Assembly (NCBI GenBank): GCA_028280485.1
Contig: JANQLS010000011.1
Location: 1 to 54,636 of the forward strand
Direction: 5' to 3'
Length of the DNA: 54,636 nucleotides
From: Planctomycetota bacterium
Lineage (GTDB): Bacteria > Planctomycetota > UBA8108 > JACQVS01
This document shows positions 26,801 to 36,224 of this stretch, piece after piece. Below the pieces are notes generated by a model. The model saw only the letters and a program-made list of their open reading frames with translations, made no database searches and was not told the DNA's origin. Within the stretch, counting starts at the first letter, position 1; each line of letters starts with the position of its first letter. The position numbers were made by a program, and so were the translations under genes.

Positions 26801-28280
26801 CCGAGCGAGTGATGTGAGGGCCATTTGGCTCCGGATAACGGTCTCTCACTTCCAAAGAAAAGGATACGGTATCCCCAATCTTCAGATCGGTTAATGCCTC
26901 GCGGTAATCCCAATCGATAGACTGCTCGCCCTGCCCACTGTGATGAGATAAATCCATTTCAAGAGCGATTTCATCGCGCTGATTCACTCGGTAGATAACG
27001 GAAGAGGGACCAATACCGTGGTCGTCATGGATTCTTGCTTTAAGATTGAGTGGGCGTCCGATCATCGCGACGAGATTCGAGTCGGGCGAAGTCAATTCGA
27101 CTCGCGGAGCCTGATCTGAAGAGACCTGCAAGTAATAACGTGGACTGTTAAAATTAAAGCCGTGTTCTTTTTCTACCCAAGAGAAACTGTAACCACTGGA
27201 AGCTGCCACCCTTTGGGAACTCGTCACTTGTCGCCCGTCTTCACTGACTTGCAATACTACGGGCTCTTCGCCATCACGGAGAAATGTAGCTTGACTGATC
27301 GCTCGATCCAATGAGATGTGCCAATCCAATTTGGATCCTTCGGGCACGGTCAGGGTCAAGGCTTCAACCGACTCCTGCTTGCGAGCCAGGTAATCAGGAA
27401 ACGTGACGTCCACTTTTACTTGTTGAACCCGAGGAGCTCGAACTACTTTTACGGGATGCCAGTCAGTACGACCATCACCCGCTTGGATCTGATAGGTAAA
27501 GTCGCGCGATGCAGAAGCGATCGTGTACGAACAACTTGAGTTCTCCACTTTTAAATCGATCCTTCGAGCTCGACCTTCCCCGGTACGTAGAAAAAGGGTC
27601 GCTTCTTCAGGCACGACACCGCTCAAACCTACCTTAATTAAAGCGTTTTCACCTTCCTTGAGAACAAGCTTATCTTTCTCAATCTGGATCTTAGTATGAG
27701 TAGGGTAAGCGACCGTTAACCAAGGGCAAAAGATGCGTAGCCCCCCCACCGTCATCAACGCACTGTTCATCACAAAGAGAACAACAAGGATGCCACTCAG
27801 CATCAAGACTGCTCCAATCGGCCGACGTAGGCCGCTAAAAGGAACGGCTTGATCTGGTTGAAGGCGAGAGGCTGCCTCTTCTGCTCTGCGGCAGGTCTGT
27901 TCACGTAGACCATCTGGGTCACCAGATGAATTAATAATTTCGCGAAATTGTATGGCCGAAACGAGTAAGCTTTTAAGATCACCCTGATGCGATTCGAGTT
28001 CGAGAGCTGAACGTCGGGCCTCAAAAAATCGCAAGTGACACCAACCGCCTCGCCACGCCCGATAACAAGACACAGTTAATAGTGTGACGAGGATGCCGAT
28101 TCTTCCCGGCGTGGGCATGTGAGTCAACCAGTCGATCAACACCCCAACGAGAAACAGAGGGATCGCCCACCGAAAGAAAGTGAGAAGGCCGCCGACCAAG
28201 TACAGTGTCACCCCACGACGCCATACCGTCTGGAGACACTTGTCGAGTTGATCAAGGCGAATCGTTTTGGCACTTTTCAT
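23856..28280 (-). CDS. Giant membrane-anchored coiled-coil protein, DUF4175-like
   Basis: About 1474 residues. The ATG at 28280 overlaps the preceding stop as ATGA, which decides the start against an upstream ATG at 28310. TM helices lie near residues 25-80 and again at about 160-185 (AVLMLSGILVVLFVMNS). Then come Ig-like beta domains (KVDVTFPDYLARKQESVEALTL; VELTSPDSNLVAMIGRPL). About 950 residues of Ala/Glu/Gln-rich helix follow, probably long coiled coils. TMs, Ig-like region and helical tail match the DUF4175 type layout. Its size and place behind two VWA proteins suggest a scaffold spanning the periplasm. Function unknown. Confidence 0.75.
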   Translation of the reverse strand: MKSAKTIRLDQLDKCLQTVWRRGVTLYLVGGLLTFFRWAIPLFLVGVLIDWLTHMPTPGRIGILVTLLTVSCYRAWRGGWCHLRFFEARRSALELESHQGDLKSLLVSAIQFREIINSSGDPDGLREQTCRRAEEAASRLQPDQAVPFSGLRRPIGAVLMLSGILVVLFVMNSALMTVGGLRIFCPWLTVAYPTHTKIQIEKDKLVLKEGENALIKVGLSGVVPEEATLFLRTGEGRARRIDLKVENSSCSYTIASASRDFTYQIQAGDGRTDWHPVKVVRAPRVQQVKVDVTFPDYLARKQESVEALTLTVPEGSKLDWHISLDRAISQATFLRDGEEPVVLQVSEDGRQVTSSQRVAASSGYSFSWVEKEHGFNFNSPRYYLQVSSDQAPRVELTSPDSNLVAMIGRPLNLKARIHDDHGIGPSSVIYRVNQRDEIALEMDLSHHSGQGEQSIDWDYREALTDLKIGDTVSFSLEVRDRYPEPNGPHITRSETRRLTFLTKEDYLEQIQKKKDRLLSRVQTKYRQERSSYEVVRQLEPTADGYSQTCQIEAIRQELVRDQLKEIALEVKLLLDDLEANNVADAAEGETLEYIRSEILSIADTHLATAASRLRHQSSASEQDSTDPSFAARAVNTAARELASLVLLRSIDSAQEVYAREARMLAQVQASLRWRTVQAKSTEERAALSKEQAELAEWTQRLINDLQKGIRYEKRPLAVLRLIQSVQSLQSAKTEERMRQAGVWITQGETDQAESLQAQLITTLLDAEFSVRLSGAYSTLVKTRDQMRSLVDAQRKLRELSSNMNAQGFEGRRSHLAQSQNKLRQRLLTLLLPSIPAPRPQLFDETLPQVPPVLDLLKEVDRAMVDAIQQFDNGQQNQAVSKQKEVEQALVHLVRLVDRWSVELGLQTLGLSTLVALTSERLAFIEAYEAKVVALLEKTDLASSEEKKVEGLAESQDLLTEELASFIEDLVKQSPAQSDPDLPPLLSRLSRVEQAMRRGVESLKSNEASQALGHQEQAADIITEAHAIVTRQNEQLSLLQSLLMFQRSIRFANGYMGDIVKEQKDMIALTKALKEEEASHLMPRFGNLKRCMEDVAPLLDLIAARVDAGSPLLFAISDLEDAMTSLKDGDHLDALDAQEVATESLEQVHERVQAVKSQASYIAEIVEFLHSAVADLNTLAYQQSEIGSKIESASKEQREALAAQQRTLLTQAEKDGELLSAVTGMPVYAEPTQPMREALTQLESNEVSSAIEQMDLAEASINENAESLFAVISMLHGLPDFEILPSTDPGVERLLDVLAVATLHKALFRDTNKADPQPSFEALATRQDELAKRCLELSQVGEPHAMLKAASEELAQATVALKSSDRNATKRTQTQAMETLQHFIIEQALIFETAAPPPAASDADPDADGEGSDSESAFTAGFISDFVSGEAPKDQRSEWKVRGERNRAALNQNFARELPLEYRGLLKNYYERVAE

Positions 28281-30661
28281 GGCAAGTCGTGCCTCCTTCT
28301 CTGAATCCATTCAAGCCCGGCCAAGCCAATTAACAGTAACGCAACCCAAGCATTGTCCCAAAGCGAATGTTCGGAACGCACGTCGATGGTTTGGGGTTCC
28401 GTATTCACCAATGATGGGAGTTTAGAGAACTCCCTCATCGTCAAGAGTTCACCGCCGGTCAACTTGGCAACCCGTTTCAAGTTTTCGAGATCCATATTGG
28501 TATCTGTTAACTCGCGATTAACACTCGTAACTTGGAATTCAGTCGTATTGGAGATATTCTGATCGTTTTCGTTGGCCTCAAGCCGGTATCGACCCGCAGC
28601 AGGAGGCGCAAAGTAGCCCTCGTACAATCCGGGTTGAGATTTATCAGGTCGTAGGCTTACCAGTTGCTTGGCTTGCCCGCCATCGAGGCTTGTCACGTAA
28701 GCTTCAAACACCGGTTGAGTGATCGGTTCAAAGTTATCGGCTAAAACATGCGCGTAGAGGCGACACTGACTATCGACGGGGTAGACCGAACGATCTGTTT
28801 CCAAACGGATGCGCTTGTGTTCCCCCATCAAACGGGAGAGCGTCATGAACTGGATACACTGTGACCAGACTCGCCAATGGTACTTGTCACCGGTCTTATA
28901 ACGCAGGCGCCACATACGATCCGAAGCGATAGACATGCACTTCCCTGTACCGTACCGCTGCCAAGCGACCAAAGGATAACCCTGATCCCGCGCCGTACTA
29001 TCCGAGAGAACAGCGAGTACGGTCGCTCCCAGTTTCGCGGATTGTAACGGCGGCAAGTGATCCATCGGCGCCATGCGACTCCAAATGCGATCGTTTAATT
29101 CCGGATCGTTCTCTAAGGTCATGACCAGACTGCTTCGGCCTTCAGGTGTCAACACGGGATAAACCGATTCCGCGATTTTTTCCCAACCCGTGTCGGCATC
29201 AAATCGGATCGGTAGCATCGTTTGAACGGGCGTTCCCACATACGAAGCGGGCGAATGCATCGGTCCGCAGAGCATCAATAGCGATGCTCCCCGGTCCCGT
29301 ATGAGTTCTTCGAGCATCCCAAATTCTTCATCACTAAAGAAGGCCGCATCGACATCACCGAGAATCACTAAATCGTATTGGAAAGCAGTCTCTCGATCAT
29401 CGGGGAATCGCTCGATGTGTTCAGACGAATTTCGAGCGACCTCGGGACCCGCATTGGATGCGATAAAAGTAGCGTTGATCCTCGGGTCGCGTTTGAGGAT
29501 TGCCCGCAGGTAGCGGTACTCCCAACGTGCATTACCTTCGATGTAAAGGACATTGACCTTTTCATTCACCACTCGAATACTTCGCACCACACGATTGTTT
29601 TCGAATGAGATCTCGTCCTCAAAAGGCTCGACGACTACGTCGATCTGTACAGCCCCCTTCTCGTAAATATCGACACGAAAGTCGATCTCTTCAAATTGCA
29701 CGCCCCCCTCGAAGCGAATCATCCGAGAAGCGACGCGTCGATCATTGAGAAGGAGTGAGAGCCGGGCTGTGCGCTTTTCGTAGCCCTTGGACTGAATTTG
29801 CACGCGGACGGGAACCTGGTCACCCGAGTACGCAACTTCTTGCATAACGATGTTTCGGATACTGACATCATCCGGCGCCGCCAAACCGACCGGTACCGTG
29901 TAAACGGGAATCTTGCGTGCGCCTAAGTCCTTTAGGACGGATTCAAAACGAAGGGAGGAGCCGTTATCGATACCGTCGGTTAAAAGCACGATACCTGCGG
30001 GAGGCACTCCCCCAAATTTTACAACGGACTCAAGCGATGCGGCGATATCAGTTCCGCTTTCAGAAGCGGTCAACTCGGCCAATTTATTTTTCGCCAGTTC
30101 GCTGTCTTCGCTAACTAATCGAATGTCGTTACCGAACGCATGATAGGTGACATCGACACTCTCACCGATCGGTTTAAAAACCTCCTCTACCGAATGGGAC
30201 AACAATCGGGTTGTCAAATCCAGGCGAGTAGCGTTAGCGATGGCTTGTCGTTGCTTCACATCCAGGTTTAAAACCACCTCCGCAGACGGCTGGTTTTCTA
30301 AAGTGGGTAACTGATCTAAGGCGGCAGCCGCTTCGGCGAGGTCTTCGGGAGTTTTGCGAGGGTCTTTGACCGACATACTTTCCGACACGTCGATGAGAAT
30401 CGGTAAGCCCCGCACCTGGGTATGGGTCTCACGAAGGATAACCATGGGCTCGAACAAAAAAGCGACGACCAATCCGAGAACCAGGAGCCTCGCTAATCCC
30501 AGTACGACACGTAAGCCGGGTTGAAGCCCCCAAGGTCGACGATAGAGATAAAAACTGAGTCCAACGACCGCCACAAACACTGCGACCATCACTCCTGTAG
30601 GAAGTGGCCGTGCCCAAAAGAAGCCATCGAGATGAGTACTGGCAAGAATCAAGTCAAACAC
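28277..30661 (-). CDS. Membrane VWA protein with glutamine-amidotransferase-like domain
   Basis: A 794-residue protein starting with GTG directly after the preceding TGA. TM helices lie at residues about 20-40 and 53-75. A VWA domain at about 85-265 has MIDAS-like LIDVSESMS and IVLLTDGIDNGSS. It is followed by a beta domain and an alpha/beta domain (VNVLYIEGNARWEYRYLRAIL, YDLVILGDVDAAFF, LLMLCGPMHSP) of class-I glutamine-amidotransferase-like fold. No catalytic Cys-His-Glu triad can be confirmed in it. A final TM (WVALLLIGLAGLEWIQRRR) returns the C-terminus to the cytoplasm. Most of the protein should be periplasmic. It is the second VWA subunit of the operon. Confidence 0.85.
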   Translation of the reverse strand: MFDLILASTHLDGFFWARPLPTGVMVAVFVAVVGLSFYLYRRPWGLQPGLRVVLGLARLLVLGLVVAFLFEPMVILRETHTQVRGLPILIDVSESMSVKDPRKTPEDLAEAAAALDQLPTLENQPSAEVVLNLDVKQRQAIANATRLDLTTRLLSHSVEEVFKPIGESVDVTYHAFGNDIRLVSEDSELAKNKLAELTASESGTDIAASLESVVKFGGVPPAGIVLLTDGIDNGSSLRFESVLKDLGARKIPVYTVPVGLAAPDDVSIRNIVMQEVAYSGDQVPVRVQIQSKGYEKRTARLSLLLNDRRVASRMIRFEGGVQFEEIDFRVDIYEKGAVQIDVVVEPFEDEISFENNRVVRSIRVVNEKVNVLYIEGNARWEYRYLRAILKRDPRINATFIASNAGPEVARNSSEHIERFPDDRETAFQYDLVILGDVDAAFFSDEEFGMLEELIRDRGASLLMLCGPMHSPASYVGTPVQTMLPIRFDADTGWEKIAESVYPVLTPEGRSSLVMTLENDPELNDRIWSRMAPMDHLPPLQSAKLGATVLAVLSDSTARDQGYPLVAWQRYGTGKCMSIASDRMWRLRYKTGDKYHWRVWSQCIQFMTLSRLMGEHKRIRLETDRSVYPVDSQCRLYAHVLADNFEPITQPVFEAYVTSLDGGQAKQLVSLRPDKSQPGLYEGYFAPPAAGRYRLEANENDQNISNTTEFQVTSVNRELTDTNMDLENLKRVAKLTGGELLTMREFSKLPSLVNTEPQTIDVRSEHSLWDNAWVALLLIGLAGLEWIQRRRHDLP

Positions 30662-32833
30662 TCAAGCTACCTCCACGGGTTGTGACGTGGGGCCAGCTTT
30701 GGCCGGTGTCGATCGACTACGCCTAAGAATGCGATCAGCCAACAAACTTTCAACAATCAAGAAACCAAGCCCAAGAATGATAAAGTACCGCCAGGATGAC
30801 TTTCCCGTTCTCGCCGCTTCGATGTTACTGGCAAGGTCGGCTTCAGTACCCGATACGGTGATTCCGGTTCCATTGAGACTTTCTTCGAGTTCCGCTTCAC
30901 TCAAGCAAGTAACATCAGACTCCCGCGTATCTACATTGACCGCGATGGGCAATCCTGGAGCTTGAACACTCACCCGCGCGATATAGAAACCAGCTTCGCG
31001 AGACTTTTCAAGCAATGCTGCATACTGACTTCGGTGTTCACGAACGGGGACGGTAATTGTCTGATCGGAGGGAGTATCGAATACCGCATCCGTTGCATCC
31101 GGCTGATCAACGTACGTCAGTGAAAGTGGATCACCAACGATACGCGGTTGTTCAAACTCTCGCCCCGCCAAATAAGTAACGATTTGCTGCAGAAGCATGG
31201 GAAAGACTGGGGTCAGTGCCATATTATTCCAAGACGCTTGAGCCGAGGTCGTGAACATAAAAACGTGGCCCCTACCCAGTGAATGTTCCAGCAAAACTGG
31301 CGAGTGACTCCCGGCTAAATTAAGGAGTGAAAAACTGCTGTTTGCAGGTTCGACTGCAAGCCGTTTTAACAATCGGGTTTCACTTAAAAGATCTTCAGGG
31401 AGAGATTGCAAGGGAAGGCAGACGGCATGATCGGGCATGCTGGGATCTAAAGGCTTACCCACTCCCAAGCTGTCGCTGGTATCGATCGGTAAACCGAGCA
31501 CTGCAGGTAACAGGGAGTCGGGACCGGATCCAGACAGTTTATTCCAAGTGTCGATTTTAATCTGATCACCAGCGAACCAAACTAAGCCGCTTCCCCTACG
31601 AACCAAGCGTTTCAGTTGCTCAGCTTGCTCTTTAGTAATCTCTGGCACATCGGTAAGGATGACGACATCGGCTTGATCCATTTCTCGACTGGGAAAGGAT
31701 GGCCATCGAACCGTACGGACGACATAATTTTCGTCTTCACTGCCATCAGCTCGAGCCATCAGCGCCGCTCGAATAAGTCGACCAGCGTCGCCCGACGAAC
31801 CATCGAGACAGAGGACGGAGACCTTATCGCGAACCACAGCGACGACTCGACGTACATTGTCAGTCGACAAGGAATCTCCCTCAATTTCCGCCGTGATACG
31901 TTTGGAGCCCGCATTATAAAAAGGTACAAACAAAGAGACCGTTTCCGATGCACTCGGTGCGATCACTGGGATCGTCTTGCGGTCGATTTGTACTCCGTCG
32001 ATGCGACACTTTACATCAACACTTGAAGTGGGATTCGATCCGTAGTTCTTGATGGTAGCTCGATAGCGGGCAACGGATCCTCTGAGTAGCTCTCCGGAAA
32101 CGAGATCTAAACCTGTAACTGCCAGGTTTTCATCTCCACCGGTAACGGGAACCATAAAAACACTGGCCTGCTCTCCCAGGCCTTTTAGGGAGTCGCGCAA
32201 TTGGGTTGAAATCTTTTCCCAATTCTGAGCTTGCGCATCCGTAAGAATGAAGATCTCTTTCTGCAAGGCATCCATGTCTTCCACTAAACCCTGAAGTTGC
32301 TTGGGAACACTATCTATATCCAGGGATTCTGGCGTTGCTGTCAATGGCTTCATGGCTTCAGCAAAGCTCTGTTGGTTGAACGCGACGTTTCTGAGGATAA
32401 CCCGATGCTCACTACCGAGTAAAACCAAGGAGACCGGGTCTCCCGGCTGGATGTGATCACTGATGACACCGACCTGTTCCATCGCTCGATCAAAACGACT
32501 TGCACCTCCATTACCATGGGCCATGCTATAAGACGCATCGACAGCGATAACGACCCCAGCACGGTTTTCCCCGGGCAGCCATGAGCCGTCAGTTTTGTCC
32601 GTGAAAGGGCGAGCGATGGCGAATGCGAGACATAAAATCGCAAGGCATCTCAGAATCAACAACAAGATATCGCGTAGACGTAGTTGGCGAGAGCGTACCC
32701 GAACACTTCGGTTGAGAAACTGCATCGCAGCCCAATCGGTATGTTCAACCCGGTGGCGGTTGATCAAGTGAGCGATGATCGGAAGGGCGACTCCAAGCGA
32801 GGCGAGGAGAAGCAGGGGATGCATAAAACTCAT
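30662..32833 (-). CDS. BatA-domain VWA membrane protein
   Basis: A 723-residue protein. The N-terminus MSFMHPLLLLASLGVALPII and HRVEHTDWAAMQFL with RLRDILLLILRCLAILCLAF is the aerotolerance-regulator/BatA N-terminal domain with two TMs. A VWA domain follows (VIAVDASYSMAHG gives DxSxS; EIFILTDAQAQNW). There is then a long beta-rich and alpha/beta region, and a C-terminal TM (YFIILGLGFLIVESLL). BatA-type proteins work with MoxR ATPases. The ATG overlaps the DUF58 stop by four bases. It is similar in plan to the next gene, so the two probably form a pair. Confidence 0.88.
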   Translation of the reverse strand: MSFMHPLLLLASLGVALPIIAHLINRHRVEHTDWAAMQFLNRSVRVRSRQLRLRDILLLILRCLAILCLAFAIARPFTDKTDGSWLPGENRAGVVIAVDASYSMAHGNGGASRFDRAMEQVGVISDHIQPGDPVSLVLLGSEHRVILRNVAFNQQSFAEAMKPLTATPESLDIDSVPKQLQGLVEDMDALQKEIFILTDAQAQNWEKISTQLRDSLKGLGEQASVFMVPVTGGDENLAVTGLDLVSGELLRGSVARYRATIKNYGSNPTSSVDVKCRIDGVQIDRKTIPVIAPSASETVSLFVPFYNAGSKRITAEIEGDSLSTDNVRRVVAVVRDKVSVLCLDGSSGDAGRLIRAALMARADGSEDENYVVRTVRWPSFPSREMDQADVVILTDVPEITKEQAEQLKRLVRRGSGLVWFAGDQIKIDTWNKLSGSGPDSLLPAVLGLPIDTSDSLGVGKPLDPSMPDHAVCLPLQSLPEDLLSETRLLKRLAVEPANSSFSLLNLAGSHSPVLLEHSLGRGHVFMFTTSAQASWNNMALTPVFPMLLQQIVTYLAGREFEQPRIVGDPLSLTYVDQPDATDAVFDTPSDQTITVPVREHRSQYAALLEKSREAGFYIARVSVQAPGLPIAVNVDTRESDVTCLSEAELEESLNGTGITVSGTEADLASNIEAARTGKSSWRYFIILGLGFLIVESLLADRILRRSRSTPAKAGPTSQPVEVA

Positions 32834-33759
32834 GACCGTGTTCCCGTTGAAGCCCCGAAAAATGCAGCTTTTCGCTCGTTTATAAACTCACCGAGAACCG
32901 CATCGAGGGGACGCGAAGTGTCCACGATCGAATAGTCGATACCACTTCCGACACAGCCGGAGCGAATCGTTTCTAAATAATTATTAAAGCTGTCGAGGTA
33001 ATCCTGGCGGATTCTTTCCGGCTGAGTGATCAGGGGCTCCTCTTCTTCTAAACCCTCAAAATGCCAAGCCCCCTTGAAAGGAAAGCTGATCTCGTAGGGA
33101 TCTAGGGTATGAAACACGACAACATTATGGCCGGCAAACCTCAGATGACGAAGCCCACGAAGAACATCGTCCGGATCAGCAAACAAGTCTGAGATCAAGA
33201 TCACCACTGAGCGTCGATTTAACAGCAGAGTCGTTTCGTCAAGCTGTTGTGCGATGTTGGTTTTAGGTTTTGGATCGGTACTTCGCAAGAGTCGATCGAG
33301 CTCAAGCAAGATGTTCATACTCGAGCGCGGGGGAAAGTAAGCTCGAACTTTGGAGTCGAAAACGCTCAGCCCGATGGAATCACGTTGCTTAAGTACCATG
33401 TAAGCAAGCGAAGCAGCTAAGAACTTGGCATACTCTAGCTTACTTAATTGATCTGAGGCATAGGTCATCGATCGACTGGAGTCCACCAACAAACAGCAAT
33501 CAAAATTGGTTTCAGCCTCATAAAGCTTAGTGTAATACCGATCAGTTCGACCGTATAAACGCCAATCAAGATCACGTATCGCATCACCGGGCGCATATTG
33601 CCGGTGATGCGCGAACTCGGTACTAAAGCCCCGCAAGGGACTCCGATGATTTCCCGAACGCAGTCCTTCGACCGCCTCGCGCGCCACCAACTCGAGATCG
33701 TCTAACCGTTGTAGCACTTCTGGATCAAGGTAATGGATGTTGGGCAGATGTTGAGACAT
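32830..33759 (-). CDS. DUF58 domain protein
   Basis: A 309-residue soluble protein. The DUF58 core is unmistakable: GLRSGNHRSPLRGFSTEFAHH, YAPGDAIRDLDWRLYGRTD and YTKLYEAETNFDCCLLVDSS, followed by a VWA-like half with SVVILISDLFADPDDVL. DUF58 proteins are standard partners of MoxR ATPases. It is short and lacks the N-terminal TM pair of some members. It lies 19 bp after moxR and overlaps the BatA-like gene. Confidence 0.93.
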   Translation of the reverse strand: MSQHLPNIHYLDPEVLQRLDDLELVAREAVEGLRSGNHRSPLRGFSTEFAHHRQYAPGDAIRDLDWRLYGRTDRYYTKLYEAETNFDCCLLVDSSRSMTYASDQLSKLEYAKFLAASLAYMVLKQRDSIGLSVFDSKVRAYFPPRSSMNILLELDRLLRSTDPKPKTNIAQQLDETTLLLNRRSVVILISDLFADPDDVLRGLRHLRFAGHNVVVFHTLDPYEISFPFKGAWHFEGLEEEEPLITQPERIRQDYLDSFNNYLETIRSGCVGSGIDYSIVDTSRPLDAVLGEFINERKAAFFGASTGTRS

Positions 33760-33778
33760 CCTTCAAATCTCCTGCATC

Positions 33779-34804
33779 TCACGCTGACTGATCTTGATAG
33801 AGCTTTTCATCGGCTGGTATTTCATTAAGAAGCATTTCTATAAGGCGATCGGGCGTCAAGCCATCCGAACGTGCCGCAAAATTTGGAACGATGCGATGGC
33901 GTAAAACGGGCAAGCAAAGCTCTTGAATATCCTCGATCGCAACATGGCATCGACCACGTAATGCCGCTCGGGCTTTTCCTGCGTTAATCAGGTTTAACGA
34001 TGCTCGAGGCCCAGCTCCCCAGGCCATGTTCTTTTTGACAAACTCAGGAGCATCCGATTCTTCCGGTCGGGTGGCACGAACGAGGGTAGCCGCGTACTCA
34101 AAGATATGGCGAGCTACGGGGATGCGCTTGATCAGTTGTTGGAACTCGAGAATTTCTTCGCCCGTGAGTACTTTGTTGATTTCGGGTTGCGATGGATTCG
34201 TCACACTTTCCATCATTTCAATTTCTTCCGATCGACTCGGATACTTCACCACGACGTTAAAAAGAAAACGATCGAGTTGAGCTTCAGGCAGCGGATAGGT
34301 TCCTTCTTGCTCAATTGGATTTTGCGTGGCGAGAACAAAGAACGGCTTAGCCAGTTCATAGTCGATGCCTCCGGAAGTGATCCTCTTTTCCTGCATGGCC
34401 TCGAGCAACGCAGCTTGAGTTTTCGGAGGAGTTCGATTGATCTCATCAGCCAATAGTAGATTAGTAAATACGGGGCCTTCTAAGAATTTGAATTTTCTTT
34501 GATGCGTTTCGGGATCCTCTTGAAGTAACTCCGTACCGGTGATATCCGACGGCATCAGATCCGGCGTAAACTGAATCCGCTTAAATCCCAACGAAAGGGT
34601 TTTCGCTAAAGTGCTGACAAGAAGCGTTTTCGCTAATCCAGGAACTCCAACCAGCAGAACATGCCCTTCAGCGAAGATCGAAATCATCATTTCATCGATG
34701 ACTCCTTCCATTCCGACGATTGTCTTACGAAGTTCGTTAACGATACTATCGCGAGCTTGTCCGATCTTCTCTACCGACAACATGTCATCCGTCGAGTCGT
34801 TCAT
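33779..34804 (-). CDS. moxR: MoxR-family AAA+ ATPase
   Basis: A 341-residue cytoplasmic chaperone-type ATPase. Walker A is LLVGVPGLAKTLL, Walker B is LLLADEINRTPPKTQ, and sensor 1 is FFVLATQNPIEQEGTYPLPEAQLDRF. The C-terminal lid has WGAGPRASLNLI. MoxR proteins remodel or insert partners, often together with VWA proteins. First gene of the eight-gene operon, divergent from the XylR-like regulator across 223 bp that must hold both promoters. No convincing promoter box can be singled out. Confidence 0.95.
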   Translation of the reverse strand: MNDSTDDMLSVEKIGQARDSIVNELRKTIVGMEGVIDEMMISIFAEGHVLLVGVPGLAKTLLVSTLAKTLSLGFKRIQFTPDLMPSDITGTELLQEDPETHQRKFKFLEGPVFTNLLLADEINRTPPKTQAALLEAMQEKRITSGGIDYELAKPFFVLATQNPIEQEGTYPLPEAQLDRFLFNVVVKYPSRSEEIEMMESVTNPSQPEINKVLTGEEILEFQQLIKRIPVARHIFEYAATLVRATRPEESDAPEFVKKNMAWGAGPRASLNLINAGKARAALRGRCHVAIEDIQELCLPVLRHRIVPNFAARSDGLTPDRLIEMLLNEIPADEKLYQDQSA

Positions 34805-35027
34805 ACCTATGATTCCCTATAATCGTTCTGTCGTCAGTCGTAATCCCATCCAGTGCGGGTTCATCGGGGCTTCTCATTGTTAGAGGCCGATGGAACTAAA
34901 GACCGAAGAGTGGCAGTATTTGAATTGGGCAGCATCTCGAGAGTAGGTCGAGGGTTGCCTTGAATTAAACCTTCATGATACCATTTAAAAACACCCGATT
35001 AACGACAAAAAGAACCCTATTGACGAC

Positions 35028-36224
35028 ATGCCTTCGAAACCGACAAACAAGCCTCGCCGCGTAGCCTTCATGCTCGACTTAGAGTGGTCTTATAAACGCC
35101 ACACCGGCATCTTTGCTGGGACTCAGCTCTATGCACAAGAGCAAGGTTGGGAATCGACCATCGATGACTTTGTTGCTGAAAAACTACCGACAAGCAAACG
35201 CAAATCACTACCTTATGATGGCGTCATCGCGCGAGCCACGAAGAAGTTAGCCGAGAAGGCAACCCGAATTGGTTTGCCGGTGGTCAACGTTTGGATTGCA
35301 TCTCCTGCGTGGCGGGATTTACCGAACGTCTTTCACGACTGCCAAGCTACCGGGCGATTGCGGGCTGAGCATCTGCTCTCACGGGGTCTACGTCGGTTCT
35401 CCATTTTAGTAAGTGAAGACCGCGCCCCCAGCATGGAAGCCGCCGCCTTTAAAAACACAATTCAAGAGGCAGGATTTACTTGTTCCATCGTCAAGGTACC
35501 GCTTCGTCCCAGACGAACCTACGCGACTTGGCAAAACTACGAACAACGCATCCAAGACGTGATGAACAAATGGAAACCACCGATCGGGGTGTTTGCATCC
35601 CGTGAAGAAGTGGGCCGCATGGTAGCACAGCTAAGCCATCATCGAGGCTGGCGAGTTCCTCACGATGTGGCCATCATCGCGGGAAAGAATGAAGAATCAC
35701 TGTGCGAACTCCCTCGACCGTCTCTTACGAGTGTGGAAATGGGCTACGAACGCATCGGCTACGAAGCCGCTCGACTCTTAGATCGATTGATGGACGGTGA
35801 GTCTCCCCCAAGCGAGCCGATCTTACTACCACCCCAAAGCTTAGTCGTTCGTGAATCGACCGACTTCTCCGCCGCTGACGACCCTTTGATCACCGCTGCG
35901 TTAGAGTTTATTGCCAGCAATGCAGAACGTCAGATCACAGCCGAGGACGTAGCTAACGCTTTAAACATTGGACTGCGTTCCCTTCAACGCCAATTTAAAG
36001 AATACCTCGATCGACCGATCACCCAGGAGATTCAACGGGTGCGTATCGAGCGAGCGAAGCGGGAACTCGCCCAAAGTACGCGCCCCATCAATGAAATCGC
36101 ACGCGATGTAGGATTTAGGCAAGCAAAACGAATGTATGAAGTCTTCCGTCGCGAATTGGGGCTCACCCCGCGAGAGTATCGGAAGATGCGGAATATGGAG
36201 AGCGGTGAGGCTAAGAAGAGTTAA
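35028..36224 (+). CDS. XylR-type AraC-family transcriptional regulator
   Basis: A 398-residue protein. Residues about 8-275 are a periplasmic-binding-protein/LacI-like sugar sensor (RVAFMLDLEWSYKRHTGIFAG; GVFASREEVGRMVAQLSHHRG; PSLTSVEMGYERIGYEAARLLDRLM). Residues about 285-390 are two AraC HTH motifs (ITAEDVANALNIGLRSLQRQF; INEIARDVGF...YEVFRRELGLTPREY). The domain order is that of E. coli XylR. No xylose or pentose genes lie near, so the ligand is open. It is divergent from moxR. No Shine-Dalgarno is seen. Confidence 0.9.
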   Translation: MPSKPTNKPRRVAFMLDLEWSYKRHTGIFAGTQLYAQEQGWESTIDDFVAEKLPTSKRKSLPYDGVIARATKKLAEKATRIGLPVVNVWIASPAWRDLPNVFHDCQATGRLRAEHLLSRGLRRFSILVSEDRAPSMEAAAFKNTIQEAGFTCSIVKVPLRPRRTYATWQNYEQRIQDVMNKWKPPIGVFASREEVGRMVAQLSHHRGWRVPHDVAIIAGKNEESLCELPRPSLTSVEMGYERIGYEAARLLDRLMDGESPPSEPILLPPQSLVVRESTDFSAADDPLITAALEFIASNAERQITAEDVANALNIGLRSLQRQFKEYLDRPITQEIQRVRIERAKRELAQSTRPINEIARDVGFRQAKRMYEVFRRELGLTPREYRKMRNMESGEAKKS

